A stretch of DNA of 64,000 nt from Bradyrhizobium nanningense (lineage in GTDB: Bacteria; Pseudomonadota; Alphaproteobacteria; Rhizobiales; Xanthobacteraceae). The translations under genes were made by a program, and so were the position numbers. Below are positions 1 to 10,412 of this stretch, piece by piece. The notes below the pieces were generated by a model that saw nothing but the letters and a program-made list of their open reading frames with translations, searched no databases and was not told the origin of the DNA. The DNA lies in assembly GCF_004114535.1 (NCBI RefSeq), contig NZ_LBJC01000019.1, positions 1-64,000 on the forward strand, read 5' to 3'. How positions within the stretch are numbered: position 1 is the stretch's first letter; each line of letters starts with the position of its first letter.

Positions 1-552
1 CTCGGGCCGCGGTTCGCGCTCGGGACGGGGCGCGATCGGCTCCGCCGTGAAGCCGGCCAGGGGATCGCTGCGGCGTTCGGCCAGCGCAGGGGCGGGCCGG
101 CGCACCTCGTCGGCGAAGGACGGGCGCGACGGCCGCGGCGGCGGCTCGGGCATTTGCGGCTCGGGATGATCCAGCAGCTCGGGCCGCGGCGCTTCGTCGG
201 CCCAGCCGCCGGCGTCGGGCATCGGGGCAAGGCGTGGCGGCTCGGCGGCGTTGGGACGCTGTGGCAGCTGATCGCGGCCATGCCCGGCGCGAACGATGTT
301 GGGCTCGACGACGATGTCGGTGGGGCCGCCGATCATCAGGAGGTGCTCGACATTGTCACGCCGGACCAGCACCAGGCGGCGCCGGCCGTCGACCGCGGCG
401 GCATCGATCACGGCAAGGCGCGGCATCCTGCCGCGCTGGGTGTTGGCGCCGAGCCGGCTGCTGGCGAATCGGCGAACCAGCCAAGCAGCGACGCCGATCA
501 ACGCCAGAACGACGATGAACGCGACGATGAAGGTGATAGGGCTGCCTTGCAT
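1..552 (-). CDS. fliO: Flagellar biosynthesis protein FliO-like (partial, C-terminus outside window)
   Basis: The frame reads from an ATG at 552 (complement) to the window edge without a stop, giving 184 codons. The N-terminus begins MQGSPITFIVAFIVVLALIG, a single membrane helix at about residues 6-26. A short basic and beta-rich part follows (RRLVLVRRDNVEHLLMIGG, about residues 60-80), the usual FliO core, and then a long Pro/Glu/Arg-rich cytoplasmic tail. FliO helps assemble the FliPQR export gate. It is divergent from flgB, which fits a flagellar role. The low-complexity tail limits the family call; another flagellar membrane protein is the alternative. Confidence 0.72.
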   Translation of the reverse strand, partial: MQGSPITFIVAFIVVLALIGVAAWLVRRFASSRLGANTQRGRMPRLAVIDAAAVDGRRRLVLVRRDNVEHLLMIGGPTDIVVEPNIVRAGHGRDQLPQRPNAAEPPRLAPMPDAGGWADEAPRPELLDHPEPQMPEPPPRPSRPSFADEVRRPAPALAERRSDPLAGFTAEPIAPRPEREPRPE

Positions 553-904
553 ACTTGTCCCCGACAAATGGCGCTTCTCTCGTGCCCATGGTCGGATGCG
601 CCAACCACCGGCCTACGATGCCCCAAACTGCGATTTCTTAACGTCCCACGGCAAGATTTGCCGTCCCCAACTCTTAATAACCCATGAATCGCTCGATCCA
701 AAACGACTTCTTGGCCTGTGCATGCGCCGCCAAACGGTTGGGTTAATGCTACTTTTGGAGGCGTAGCATCACGGGGACGCGGAATCGTGTCCCGCTCGGG
801 AACATGCGTCGCGGGTCCCTTAACCAGCTGTTAACCATACACGCGGCAAATTCTGCCTAGCTGCGGACCTTAGAGGTCCGTAACAGGCGGAAGGAGCCGC
901 GACG
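553..904. other. Divergent intergenic region between fliO and flgB
   Basis: About 350 bases with no convincing gene; the short open frames here are GC-driven. It must hold the divergent promoters of fliO and of the flgB operon. It is more AT-rich near 640-760 and 820-860 than the flanking genes. I see no confident sigma-54 or sigma-28 element. An AGGCGGAAGGAG-type ribosome-binding site lies at about 887-897 just before flgB. Confidence 0.5.
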
Positions 905-1309
905 ATGTCCATCAACGACCTCCCGGTACTGTCGGCGCTTCGCACCAAGATGCAGTGGCACCAGGAACGCCAGCGCGTCCTGTCCGAGAACGTCTCCAAT
1001 TCCGACACGCCCAAATTCCGGCCGCGCGACCTGGTCGAGCCGAAACTCGACAAGGCTGGGGCCGTCACCGGCTCGATGGGGCCCCTGGCGCTGACCCGCA
1101 CCAGCGGTTCTCACATGACGCCGTCAGGCGCGGCTTCCGGATTCGACCAGAACAAGAACGCGGGCTTCGAAACCCGCCCTGCGGGCAACGCCGTCAATCT
1201 CGAAGAAGAGATGATGAAGGCCGCCAGCAACCAGATGGACTACGCGGCAGCGACCTCGCTCTATTCGAAGAGCCTACATCTGCTCAAGACCGCGATCGGC
1301 AAGGGCTAG
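905..1309 (+). CDS. flgB: Flagellar basal-body rod protein FlgB
   Basis: A 134-residue protein of normal FlgB length. The N-terminal helix with the rod-protein motif RVLSENVSNSDTPKFRPRDL is at about residues 24-43, and a C-terminal helix ends in SLHLLKTAIGKG. FlgB forms the proximal part of the flagellar rod in the periplasm, next to the MS ring, and is secreted through the flagellar export gate without a cleaved signal. It is the first gene of the plus-strand block flgB-flgC-fliE, with 40 bases to flgC. The start has a strong upstream ribosome-binding site (GGAAGGAGCC). Confidence 0.95.
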   Translation: MSINDLPVLSALRTKMQWHQERQRVLSENVSNSDTPKFRPRDLVEPKLDKAGAVTGSMGPLALTRTSGSHMTPSGAASGFDQNKNAGFETRPAGNAVNLEEEMMKAASNQMDYAAATSLYSKSLHLLKTAIGKG

Positions 1310-1349
1310 CCGCATGGTCCGGGAACAGAACAGCTAGAGGAGGCGCATC

Positions 1350-1775
1350 ATGGCCAATGACAGCAGCGACTTTGCCCGCTCGATGGCGATCGCGACCTCC
1401 GGTCTGCGGGCGCAAGCCGGCCGCATGCGGGTGATCTCGGAAAACATCGCGAACGCGGATTCGACCGCGCAGACCCCCGGCGGCGACCCCTACCGGCGCA
1501 AGGTTCCGACCTTCTCCTCCGCGCTCGATCGCTCGCTCGACGCGCAGGTCGTCACCCTCGGCAGGATCAAGCCCGACCAGTCGAACTTCCGCGTCAAATA
1601 CGAACCGAGCAATCCGGTCGCGGACGCCAGCGGCAACGTCAAATACCCCAATGTGAACTCAGTGGTCGAGATGACCGACATGCGCGACGCGCAGCGGTCC
1701 TACGAGGCGAATCTCAACATCATCAGTGCGACGCGCCGGATGATCCAGCGCACGCTCGACATCCTCAAGAGCTGA
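1350..1775 (+). CDS. flgC: Flagellar basal-body rod protein FlgC
   Basis: A 141-residue rod protein. The N-terminal motif MRVISENIANADST (about residues 26-39) and the C-terminal segment EMTDMRDAQRSYEANLNIIS (about 106-125) are the two helices that pair into the coiled-coil D0 region in rod proteins. It is a component of the proximal rod. It sits between flgB and fliE and is probably co-transcribed with both (40 and 16 bases apart). A GAGGAGGC-type ribosome-binding site precedes the ATG. Confidence 0.96.
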   Translation: MANDSSDFARSMAIATSGLRAQAGRMRVISENIANADSTAQTPGGDPYRRKVPTFSSALDRSLDAQVVTLGRIKPDQSNFRVKYEPSNPVADASGNVKYPNVNSVVEMTDMRDAQRSYEANLNIISATRRMIQRTLDILKS

Positions 1776-1791
1776 ACAGGACAATTAAGCC

Positions 1792-2100
1792 ATGGCATCA
1801 CCCACAATTGCCGCCAACGCTTATGCCAACCTTGCCCGGGTGCTGGAGAACAGCGGTGCCGGCAAAGGCACCGAGGCCAGCGGGCAATCCTTTGCCTCGC
1901 TGCTGAAGGACGCCGTCGGCAGCGTCATGGAATCCGGCCGCAAGTCGGATGCGCAGACGGTCGCGATGGCCTCCGGCAAGGCCAATGTGATGGACGTGGT
2001 GACCGCGGTCGCCGACACCGACGTCGCGGTGTCCACGCTGGTGTCAGTCCGCGACCGCGTGATCGCGGCCTACGAAGACATCATGAAGATGCCGATCTGA
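1792..2100 (+). CDS. fliE: Flagellar hook-basal body complex protein FliE
   Basis: A 102-residue protein of typical FliE size. The C-terminal half (residues about 50-102) carries the conserved FliE helices, with the end VSTLVSVRDRVIAAYEDIMK typical of the family. FliE joins the MS ring to the rod and is needed for rod export. It follows flgC by 16 bases. The next flagellar gene, fliQ, is separated from it by a palindromic dispersed repeat rather than by the tight spacing seen upstream. Confidence 0.95.
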   Translation: MASPTIAANAYANLARVLENSGAGKGTEASGQSFASLLKDAVGSVMESGRKSDAQTVAMASGKANVMDVVTAVADTDVAVSTLVSVRDRVIAAYEDIMKMPI

Positions 2101-2130
2101 TTTTGGGGCACGCTGGCGCTCGCTCCAAGC

Positions 2131-2214
2131 GTCATTGCGAGCGTAGCGAAGCAATCCAGAATCTCGCCACGCGGCAGTCTGGATTGCTTCGTCGCAAGGG
2201 CTCCTCGCAATGAC
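2131..2214. repeat. Dispersed palindromic repeat, family A copy 1 (inside flagellar cluster)
   Basis: Inverted repeat of about 84 bases. The outer arms are GTCATTGCGAG and CTCGCAATGAC and the inner arms GCAATCCAGA and TCTGGATTGC. Transcribed, it would form a long hairpin. Two further copies with the same arms lie at 7345-7431 and 12225-12338, so it is a dispersed intergenic family of this genome, not a gene-specific terminator. Confidence 0.85.
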
Positions 2215-2277
2215 GGGGAGGGGCCGGACATCCTCGCCAAGGTGGCCAGGATGAAGCTTGAATAAGGAATCTTGCAA

Positions 2278-2541
2278 ATGACCGGCCCCGAAACCCTCGA
2301 CGTCGCGCGCGATGCCATCTGGACGATTGTGATCGTGTCCTCCCCCCTGATGGTGGTGGGGCTCGTGGTCGGCGTCATCGTGTCGCTGTTCCAGGCGCTG
2401 ACACAGATCCAGGAGCAGACGCTGATCTACGTGCCGAAGATACTGGCCATCTTTGCCACGATGCTGCTGGCGCTGCCGTTCATGGCCGACGCGCTCCATG
2501 CCCACATGCTGCGGATCTCGTCGCGAATCATCGGCGGCTGA
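2278..2541 (+). CDS. fliQ: Flagellar export gate protein FliQ
   Basis: An 87-residue membrane protein from ATG 2278; an in-frame TTG two codons upstream is a less likely start. It has two transmembrane helices (about residues 13-40 and 53-75) with the FliQ signatures VGLVVGVIVSLFQALTQIQE and YVPKILAIFATMLLALPF. FliQ is part of the FliP5Q4R1 export gate of the flagellar type III secretion apparatus. It is followed by fliR after 17 bases. Confidence 0.96.
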   Translation: MTGPETLDVARDAIWTIVIVSSPLMVVGLVVGVIVSLFQALTQIQEQTLIYVPKILAIFATMLLALPFMADALHAHMLRISSRIIGG

Positions 2542-2558
2542 GGCAAGATGCGTCAATT

Positions 2559-3335
2559 ATGCGCATCGACGTCTCGCTGTTGCCGGCGCTTGCGGCTTCC
2601 TTCATGCTCGCCTTCGCCCGGGTCGGCGCGATGGTGATGCTGTTGCCGGGTTTGGGCGAGACCAACATCCCGACGCGGATCAAGCTGTCGATCGCGCTGC
2701 TGCTCACGCTGATCATCCTGCCGCTGCACCGCAACGCCTACCAGGTCGACATGGGCTCGCTAGCGCCGCTCCTGGTCCTGATGCTGCATGAGATCGCGAT
2801 CGGCATCGTGCTGGGCGCGACCGCGCGCGTGACGCTGTCGGCGCTGCAGGTCGCGGGATCGGTGATCGCGCAGCAGATGGGGCTCGGTTTCGTCACCTCG
2901 GTGGATCCGACGCAGGGGCAGCAGGGCGTGCTGGTCGGCAACTTCCTGACCATGCTGGGGGTGACGCTGCTGTTTGCCACCGACAGCCATCATCTGGTGA
3001 TCGCGGCGCTGAACGACAGCTATACGATCTTCTCGCCGGGCGAGACCGTGTCGAGCGGCGACGTCGCCTCGCTCGCAACGCGTGCTTTTGCCGCCGCGTT
3101 TCGCCTGGGCCTGCAGCTCTCGGGCCCGTTTCTGGTGTTCGGCCTGGTCTTCAACATCGGGTTAGGGGTGCTGGCGCGGCTGATGCCGCAGATGCAGGTC
3201 TATTTCGTCGGTGTTCCGCTCTCGATCTTCGCGGGCTTTCTGGTGCTGGCCGTGGTGCTCACGGCGATGATGGGCACGTATCTGGATTACTTCATCGGTG
3301 TCATGCACCAATTGATGCCGCTGAGCTCGCGATAG
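2559..3335 (+). CDS. fliR: Flagellar export gate protein FliR
   Basis: A 258-residue integral membrane protein with about six hydrophobic segments across its length and the FliR motif FARVGAMVMLLPGLGE near the N-terminus (residues about 19-34). FliR sits with FliP and FliQ in the export gate and contacts FlhB. The order fliQ-fliR-flhB is the usual one. Between fliR and flhB lie two large stem-loops (3338-3415 and 3432-3505). Confidence 0.95.
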   Translation: MRIDVSLLPALAASFMLAFARVGAMVMLLPGLGETNIPTRIKLSIALLLTLIILPLHRNAYQVDMGSLAPLLVLMLHEIAIGIVLGATARVTLSALQVAGSVIAQQMGLGFVTSVDPTQGQQGVLVGNFLTMLGVTLLFATDSHHLVIAALNDSYTIFSPGETVSSGDVASLATRAFAAAFRLGLQLSGPFLVFGLVFNIGLGVLARLMPQMQVYFVGVPLSIFAGFLVLAVVLTAMMGTYLDYFIGVMHQLMPLSSR

Positions 3336-3337
3336 AG

Positions 3338-3415
3338 CTAGTGCCGCCGATTTGAAGTTCCTGCAGTGCGAGCCGCGAGTCCGGCCAGGAACTTCAAATC
3401 GATCAGCGGCACTAG
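3338..3415. repeat. Stem-loop 1 between fliR and flhB
   Basis: Inverted repeat with arms CTAGTGCCGC ... GCGGCACTAG and inner arms GATTTGAAGTTCCTG ... CAGGAACTTCAAATC around a loop of about 20 bases. The arms are nearly perfect, so the RNA or DNA would form a long hairpin. It starts just after the fliR stop codon. It resembles dispersed bradyrhizobial intergenic palindromes, but no second copy was seen in this window. Confidence 0.75.
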
Positions 3416-3431
3416 CAAAACTAAGTGTCTT

Positions 3432-3505
3432 GTAGCGCCCTTGTGCTTTCTGAAGTTCGTGCACAGAGGCCGCGAGAGTGACGAACTTCGGAAAGCGGGC
3501 GCTAC
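3432..3505 (+). promoter_or_regulatory. Stem-loop 2 that covers the flhB ribosome-binding site
   Basis: Inverted repeat with arms GTAGCGCCC ... GGGCGCTAC, CTTTC ... GAAAG and GAAGTTCGT ... ACGAACTTC. Its 3' arm ends at 3505, one base before the GTG start of flhB. The only Shine-Dalgarno-like stretch (GGAAAG, about 3490-3495) lies inside that arm. In mRNA the hairpin would therefore hide the flhB ribosome-binding site. Regulation is inferred; the pairing is visible in the sequence. Confidence 0.55.
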
Positions 3506-4585
3506 GTGGCAGAAGACAACGATCCAGAGAGCCAAACAGAAGACCCGACGCAAAAGCGTCTGGACGATGCGCTCGAACGCGGCGACGTCGCCAAGAGCCA
3601 GGAGATCAACACCTGGTTCATGATGGCGGGCGGCACGCTCGTGGTCTCGACCTTCTCGGGCTCGGTGGGCAGCGGGCTGCTGACGCCGATGCGCAACCTG
3701 CTCGCCAATTCCTGGATGATCAAGACCGACGGCAAGGCTCTGCTCGCGCTGATGCAGCAGATCGAATTCGTATTGCTGGCAGCCGTCGGCGTGCCCTTGT
3801 TGATGCTGGTGCTGGCGGCGATCGCCAGCAACATGCTCCAGCACCGCCTGGTATGGTCGGCCGAATCCCTCAAACCCAAATTCAGCAAGATCTCGCCCGG
3901 CGCCGGCTTCAAGCGCATCTTCGGCAAGCAGGCGGCGGCGAACTTCCTGAAGGGGCTCGGCAAGCTGATCGGGCTCGGCGTGGTCATGACCATGATCCTC
4001 TGGCCGGAGCACCATCGCATGGAGGCGATGGTCAAGCTCGATCCGGCCGCCATGCTCGGCGCCAGCACCAGCTTGACCATTCATCTGCTCGGCGCGGTGG
4101 TCGCAGCGCTCGCGGTCGTCGCCATCGCCGATTATTTCTTCCAGTATCGCAGCTGGTTCCAGCGGCAGAAGATGTCGCTCCAGGAGATCAAGGAAGAGTT
4201 CAAGCAGTCCGAAGGCGATCCGCACATCAAGGGCAAGATCAGGCAATTGCGGCAGCAGCGCGCCAAGAAGCGCATGATGGCGGCGGTTCCCAAGGCCTCG
4301 GTGATCATCACCAACCCGACCCACTATTCGGTGGCGCTGTCCTACGAGCGCGGCATGTCGGCGCCGATCTGCGTCGCCAAGGGCGTCGACAACCTCGCCT
4401 TCAAGATCCGGGAGATCGCGCGCGAGCACGACATCCCGATCGTGGAGAACGTGCCGCTGGCCCGCGCGCTCTACGCCACTGTCGAGATCGACCAGGAAAT
4501 CCCGACCGAGCACTATCATGCGGTCGCCGAAGTGATCGGCTACGTCATGCGGCTGAAGCGTGGATTTGGCGCGGGGCGGGGATAA
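3506..4585 (+). CDS. flhB: Flagellar export switch protein FlhB
   Basis: A 359-residue protein starting at GTG 3506; the N-terminus AEDNDPESQTEDPTQKRLDD matches the usual charged FlhB start. There are four membrane helices between about residues 30 and 215, then a cytoplasmic domain with the autocleavage motif NPTH at residues 270-273. FlhB switches export specificity from rod/hook to filament substrates after cleaving itself between N and P. The start lies directly against a hairpin. This is the last gene of the flagellar block; cckA follows after 155 bases. Confidence 0.96.
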   Translation: MAEDNDPESQTEDPTQKRLDDALERGDVAKSQEINTWFMMAGGTLVVSTFSGSVGSGLLTPMRNLLANSWMIKTDGKALLALMQQIEFVLLAAVGVPLLMLVLAAIASNMLQHRLVWSAESLKPKFSKISPGAGFKRIFGKQAAANFLKGLGKLIGLGVVMTMILWPEHHRMEAMVKLDPAAMLGASTSLTIHLLGAVVAALAVVAIADYFFQYRSWFQRQKMSLQEIKEEFKQSEGDPHIKGKIRQLRQQRAKKRMMAAVPKASVIITNPTHYSVALSYERGMSAPICVAKGVDNLAFKIREIAREHDIPIVENVPLARALYATVEIDQEIPTEHYHAVAEVIGYVMRLKRGFGAGRG

Positions 4586-4740
4586 AGCCCCCGAAAAGTA
4601 CCGGAAATGGCCGTAATCTGGGAATCAGCATACCTTTCGCTCCGGCTGCCCTTGCACCTCAGGGTCCGATTCAGGCAGGGAGGACCCCACGCGCCCCGGA
4701 GCGCGTTGATTCTCTGCCGACAGGCTGCGCCAGCTCGAGA

Positions 4741-7317
<2,577 letters not shown>

Positions 7318-7668
7318 GAGCGGCACGCCGCACCTGCATTCTCCGTCATTGCGAGCGAAAGCGAAGCAATCCAGAGCTGCCTCCGTGGAAAGATCCTGGA
7401 TTGCTTCGTCGCAAGGGCTCCTCGCAATGACGGTGGTGAGAGGGTTGCGCTCGCAATGACGCGGAAAAAGCGGGAAACCCATCGCAAAACCGCCGGTAAC
7501 CCGCGACCGCAGTTCCCCCAGCACCGGCCAAATCCCCGCCAAACATGGGCTTTTGCCACATCCCCGCGACTGAGGGCCGCAGCCACAAGTTCCGAAACCG
7601 GCTTCACTTTTCGGGAAGTCTGCCCATCTTAAGCGCACGTCCCCATGCCGGGGATTTGGGAAACGCAC
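7318..7668. other. Intergenic region with a family A repeat
   Basis: About 350 bases between cckA and the Tim44-domain gene. The first third is a family A palindromic repeat (7345-7431), followed by a loose partial arm (CTCGCAATGACG at about 7451-7462). The remainder to 7668 shows no gene; it must contain the promoter of the downstream gene. Confidence 0.6.
7345..7431. repeat. Dispersed palindromic repeat, family A copy 2
   Basis: Same arms as the copy at 2131: GTCATTGCGAG ... CTCGCAATGAC outside, GCAATCCAG ... CTGGATTGC inside, with a different loop (about 7375-7395). It lies directly downstream of cckA. Confidence 0.85.
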
Positions 7669-8664
7669 ATGAATTTCTCGTTACGCTCCCGCACTCTCTT
7701 CAAGACGCTTGCCGTCGTGCTGGCGCTCGCGCTGCCGACGGCGCTGGCGATCTCGTCCGCCGACGCGCGCGTGGGTGGCGGCATGTCGTCAGGTTCGCGC
7801 GGCTCGCGCACTTATTCGGCCCCGCCCTCGACTACGACGGCGCCGGGCTCGGCCTCGCAATTCAACCGCACCTACACCCAGCCGGGTGCAGGCATGAACT
7901 CGGCTGCGTCCGCGCCCGCGCGCGGCGGCCTGTTCGGCCGTGGCGGCGGCTTCCTGGGCGGCCTTGCGGCCGGCTTCCTCGGCGCCGGCCTGCTCGGCAT
8001 GCTGTTCGGCGGCGGCCTGTTCGGCGGCCTCGGCGGTCTGTCCTCGATCCTGGGTCTGATCATCCAGATCGTGCTCGTGGTGTTCGTGGTGCGGCTGGCG
8101 ATGTCCTGGTGGCAGCGCCGTCACTCGCCGCAGGCGGCCTATGCCAATGCCGATGCGGGCGCAGCTTCCGGACCGCAGCCGAACCAGCGCAGCGGCCTCG
8201 GTGGAGGTCTAGGCGGTGGTCTTGGCGGCTTCGGTTTCGGCGCCAATGCGAATACCGCGCCACTCGAGATCAAGCCGGACGATTACGAGGCGTTCGAGCG
8301 CCTGCTCGGCGAGATCCAGGCGGCCTGGTCGAATGAGGACGTGGCCAAGCTGCATACGCTCGCGACGCCGGAAATGGTCTCCTATTTCGAGCAGGACCTC
8401 GCCCAGAACCGTGCGCGCAACGTCGTCAACAAGGTGACCAACGTCAAGCTGCTGCAGGGCGACCTCGCCGAAGCCTGGCGCGAAGGCGAGACCGACTACG
8501 CCACGGTGGCGTTGCGCTTTGCGCTCACCGACAAGACGCTGGACCGCAACAGCGGCGCGCTCGTCGCCGGTAGCGAGCAGCCGGGCGAAGTCACCGAGGT
8601 CTGGACGTTCGCCCGCCGGCCCGGCAGCGGCTGGGAATTGTCGGCGATCCAGCAGACCAACTGA
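7669..8664 (+). CDS. Exported/membrane Tim44-domain protein
   Basis: 331 residues from ATG 7669; an ATG eight codons upstream is less likely because it delays the signal peptide. N-terminal signal region (MNFSLRSRTLFKTLAVVLAL), then a Ser/Gly/Pro-rich stretch, a very Gly-rich hydrophobic segment (about residues 85-120, FLGGLAAGFLGAGLLGMLFG), a second membrane helix (about 125-145), another Gly-rich linker, and a C-terminal Tim44-like domain (about 205-331). Tim44-like domains in bacteria sit on membrane-anchored proteins of unclear function. A clear terminator follows at 8688. Confidence 0.85.
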   Translation: MNFSLRSRTLFKTLAVVLALALPTALAISSADARVGGGMSSGSRGSRTYSAPPSTTTAPGSASQFNRTYTQPGAGMNSAASAPARGGLFGRGGGFLGGLAAGFLGAGLLGMLFGGGLFGGLGGLSSILGLIIQIVLVVFVVRLAMSWWQRRHSPQAAYANADAGAASGPQPNQRSGLGGGLGGGLGGFGFGANANTAPLEIKPDDYEAFERLLGEIQAAWSNEDVAKLHTLATPEMVSYFEQDLAQNRARNVVNKVTNVKLLQGDLAEAWREGETDYATVALRFALTDKTLDRNSGALVAGSEQPGEVTEVWTFARRPGSGWELSAIQQTN

Positions 8665-8687
8665 TCGCAAACGATTGAACAGGGAAC

Positions 8688-8720
8688 GGCGTCGTGCTTC
8701 GGCACGGCGCCTTTTCTTTT
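8688..8720 (+). terminator. Rho-independent terminator after the Tim44-domain gene
   Basis: The stem GGCGTCGTGC pairs with GCACGGCGCC around a TTCG tetraloop (one G-U pair) and is followed immediately by TTTTCTTTT. This is a textbook intrinsic terminator on the plus strand, 23 bases after the stop codon. Confidence 0.9.
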
Positions 8721-8830
8721 GCCCCTCTTGGCAATGACGGCGAATGTCGTACCGCCAATCCGTCTCACCTGCCGGAACTCCGAGCCACATGCTACATTGG
8801 TCCGTACGCTCACGTTGACGGACCCCTCCC

Positions 8831-9538
8831 ATGAAATACGAGCTCTATTACTGGCCCGAGATCCAGGGCCGCGGCGAATATGTGCGGTTGGCGCTGGAGG
8901 AGGCGGGAGCTGCTTACGTCGATGTCGCGCGCGGAGCGCGCGGCACGGCTGCGATGATGAAGATGATGGACGCGCAGAAGGGCACGCCGCCCTTTGCGCC
9001 GCCGTTCCTGAAAGCGGGCAAGCTCGTCATCGGCCAGACCGCCAACATCCTGCTCTATCTCGGCGCCCGCCATGGGCTTGCGCCGAAGACGGAGGCCGGA
9101 AAACTCTGGGTGCATCAACTCCAGCTCACCATCACCGACCTCGTGGTCGAGATCCACGACACCCATCATCCGCTCGGACCCTCGCTCTACTACGAGGACC
9201 AGAAGCCGCCGGCGAAGAAGCGCACGGCTGCGTTCTGGGACGAGCGGGTGCCGAAATATCTCGGTTATTTCGAGCAGCTTCTCGCCTCGAATGGCGACAC
9301 CTATGTCACCGGCCGGAGGCTGACCTATGTCGACCTCTCGCTGTTCCAAGTCGTCGCGGGGCTGCGCTATGCCTTTCCCAGGCGCATGAAGGCGTTCGAG
9401 ACGGATATTCCGGGCCTCGTTGCCCTGCACGACCGGGTCGCCCAGCGGCCGAACATCAAGGCCTATCTCGCCGGCCCGCGCCGCATTCCCTTCAACGAGC
9501 AGGGCATCTTCCGTCGCTATCGCGAGCTGGATGGCTAG
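8831..9538 (+). CDS. Glutathione S-transferase family protein
   Basis: A 235-residue protein. The N-terminal thioredoxin-fold domain (MKYELYYWPEIQGRGEYVRL, then PPFLKAGKLVIGQTANILLY, residues about 1-80) has the GST beta-alpha-beta layout with the conserved cis-Pro region. The C-terminal all-helical domain (about 90-235) contains the YVDLSLFQVVAGLRYA segment. It probably conjugates or reduces with glutathione in the cytoplasm; the substrate is unknown. Tyr7/Tyr8 could be the catalytic residue, as in sigma/pi-like GSTs. It stands alone between a terminator and a dispersed repeat. Confidence 0.88.
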   Translation: MKYELYYWPEIQGRGEYVRLALEEAGAAYVDVARGARGTAAMMKMMDAQKGTPPFAPPFLKAGKLVIGQTANILLYLGARHGLAPKTEAGKLWVHQLQLTITDLVVEIHDTHHPLGPSLYYEDQKPPAKKRTAAFWDERVPKYLGYFEQLLASNGDTYVTGRRLTYVDLSLFQVVAGLRYAFPRRMKAFETDIPGLVALHDRVAQRPNIKAYLAGPRRIPFNEQGIFRRYRELDG

Positions 9539-9602
9539 AGCGTTTTCGAGCGAAGTGGATACCGGTTCGCGTCAAGAAGACGCGTCAAACAAGTAGCTCT
9601 AG
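9537..9602. repeat. Dispersed intergenic repeat, family B (AGAGC...GCTCT)
   Basis: Begins AGAGCGTTTTCGAGCGAAGT and ends AAGTAGCTCTAG, with short terminal inverted arms (AGAGC/GCTCT) and the internal pair ACGCG/CGCGT. I recognise this sequence type as a frequent intergenic repeat of Bradyrhizobium genomes; only one copy is in this window. It starts inside the stop codon of the GST gene. Confidence 0.6.
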
Positions 9603-9652
9603 CCGGTCCGGAGGGAGGCTGGCGGCAGTCTCCTTTCTGTCCAGTGTCGCTC

Positions 9653-10327
9653 TCACCAGACACCCGGCAGCAGGCGATAGCGCACCCGTGCCGCGTAGTC
9701 GGCATAGCCCGGCAGGCCGTCGCGCAAGGTGCGTTCCTCGATGCCGATGCGGATTGCGAACAAGGCGACGAAGATCGGGACCATCACAAGTCCCCACCAC
9801 GAGCCCAGCAGCAACGGCAGGCTCGTGAAGAACAGCACCATGCCGCTATACATGGGATGACGCACATGGGCGTAAGGCCCGGTCGAGATCACGCGTTGCG
9901 CGCGCTCGGCTTGCAGCTTCACCACGGGAGCCGCGAACGAGTTCTCGCGGAAGACCCAGAGGTTGATCAGCGTCGACAGCAGGAACAGCGCGAAGCCGAC
10001 CGTCTGCAATGCGACCGGCATGTCGGATGATTGAATGCGCCGGTCGACGCCGATCAGCGCCAGCCAGGCCACCATCGCAACGATGAGGACACCCATGAAC
10101 ACCTTGTCGGCGGTGGGCTGATCCTTTTGCAGGACCGGCCGCAGACGCTCGGCGAGCAGCGCCGGATCGATCCGGTAGAGCCACCAGCCGCAGAGCGGGC
10201 CGAGCAGGGTGCAGGTCGCGAGCAACACCCAGGCCGAGGGCCAGCGCAAGGTCCCTGCGGACGCGAACAGCAGCGCGCCCATCGCGACGGTGGTGATCGT
10301 GTTCTGCAGCAGCAGTCTGGCGATCAT
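9653..10327 (-). CDS. Isoprenylcysteine carboxyl methyltransferase-like membrane protein
   Basis: 224 residues from ATG 10327; the longer frame upstream is not membrane-like and is rejected. There are several transmembrane helices. The C-terminal half has the ICMT/PEMT signature GPYAHVRHPMYSGMVLF (about residues 140-156), with the following helix and EERTLRDGLPGYADYAARV at the end. Family members methylate lipids or small hydrophobic acceptors with S-adenosylmethionine at the membrane. The substrate cannot be told here. It is followed by nothing in the same direction and preceded by a LuxR-type regulator gene 85 bases away, also on minus. Confidence 0.85.
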   Translation of the reverse strand: MIARLLLQNTITTVAMGALLFASAGTLRWPSAWVLLATCTLLGPLCGWWLYRIDPALLAERLRPVLQKDQPTADKVFMGVLIVAMVAWLALIGVDRRIQSSDMPVALQTVGFALFLLSTLINLWVFRENSFAAPVVKLQAERAQRVISTGPYAHVRHPMYSGMVLFFTSLPLLLGSWWGLVMVPIFVALFAIRIGIEERTLRDGLPGYADYAARVRYRLLPGVW

Positions 10328-10412
10328 GGTCGATCGTTCTCCATCCCACGCCGCCGTATTGATGGCGCTTCTTTCCGGCAAACATGCGGCCGCGACGCGA
10401 CAGGGATGGGTG

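Noticed and set aside
3478..4740. In-frame upstream extension of the cckA frame across flhB
   Set aside because: It overlaps flhB in another frame and has no protein-like character; the ATG at 4741 begins a normal CckA.
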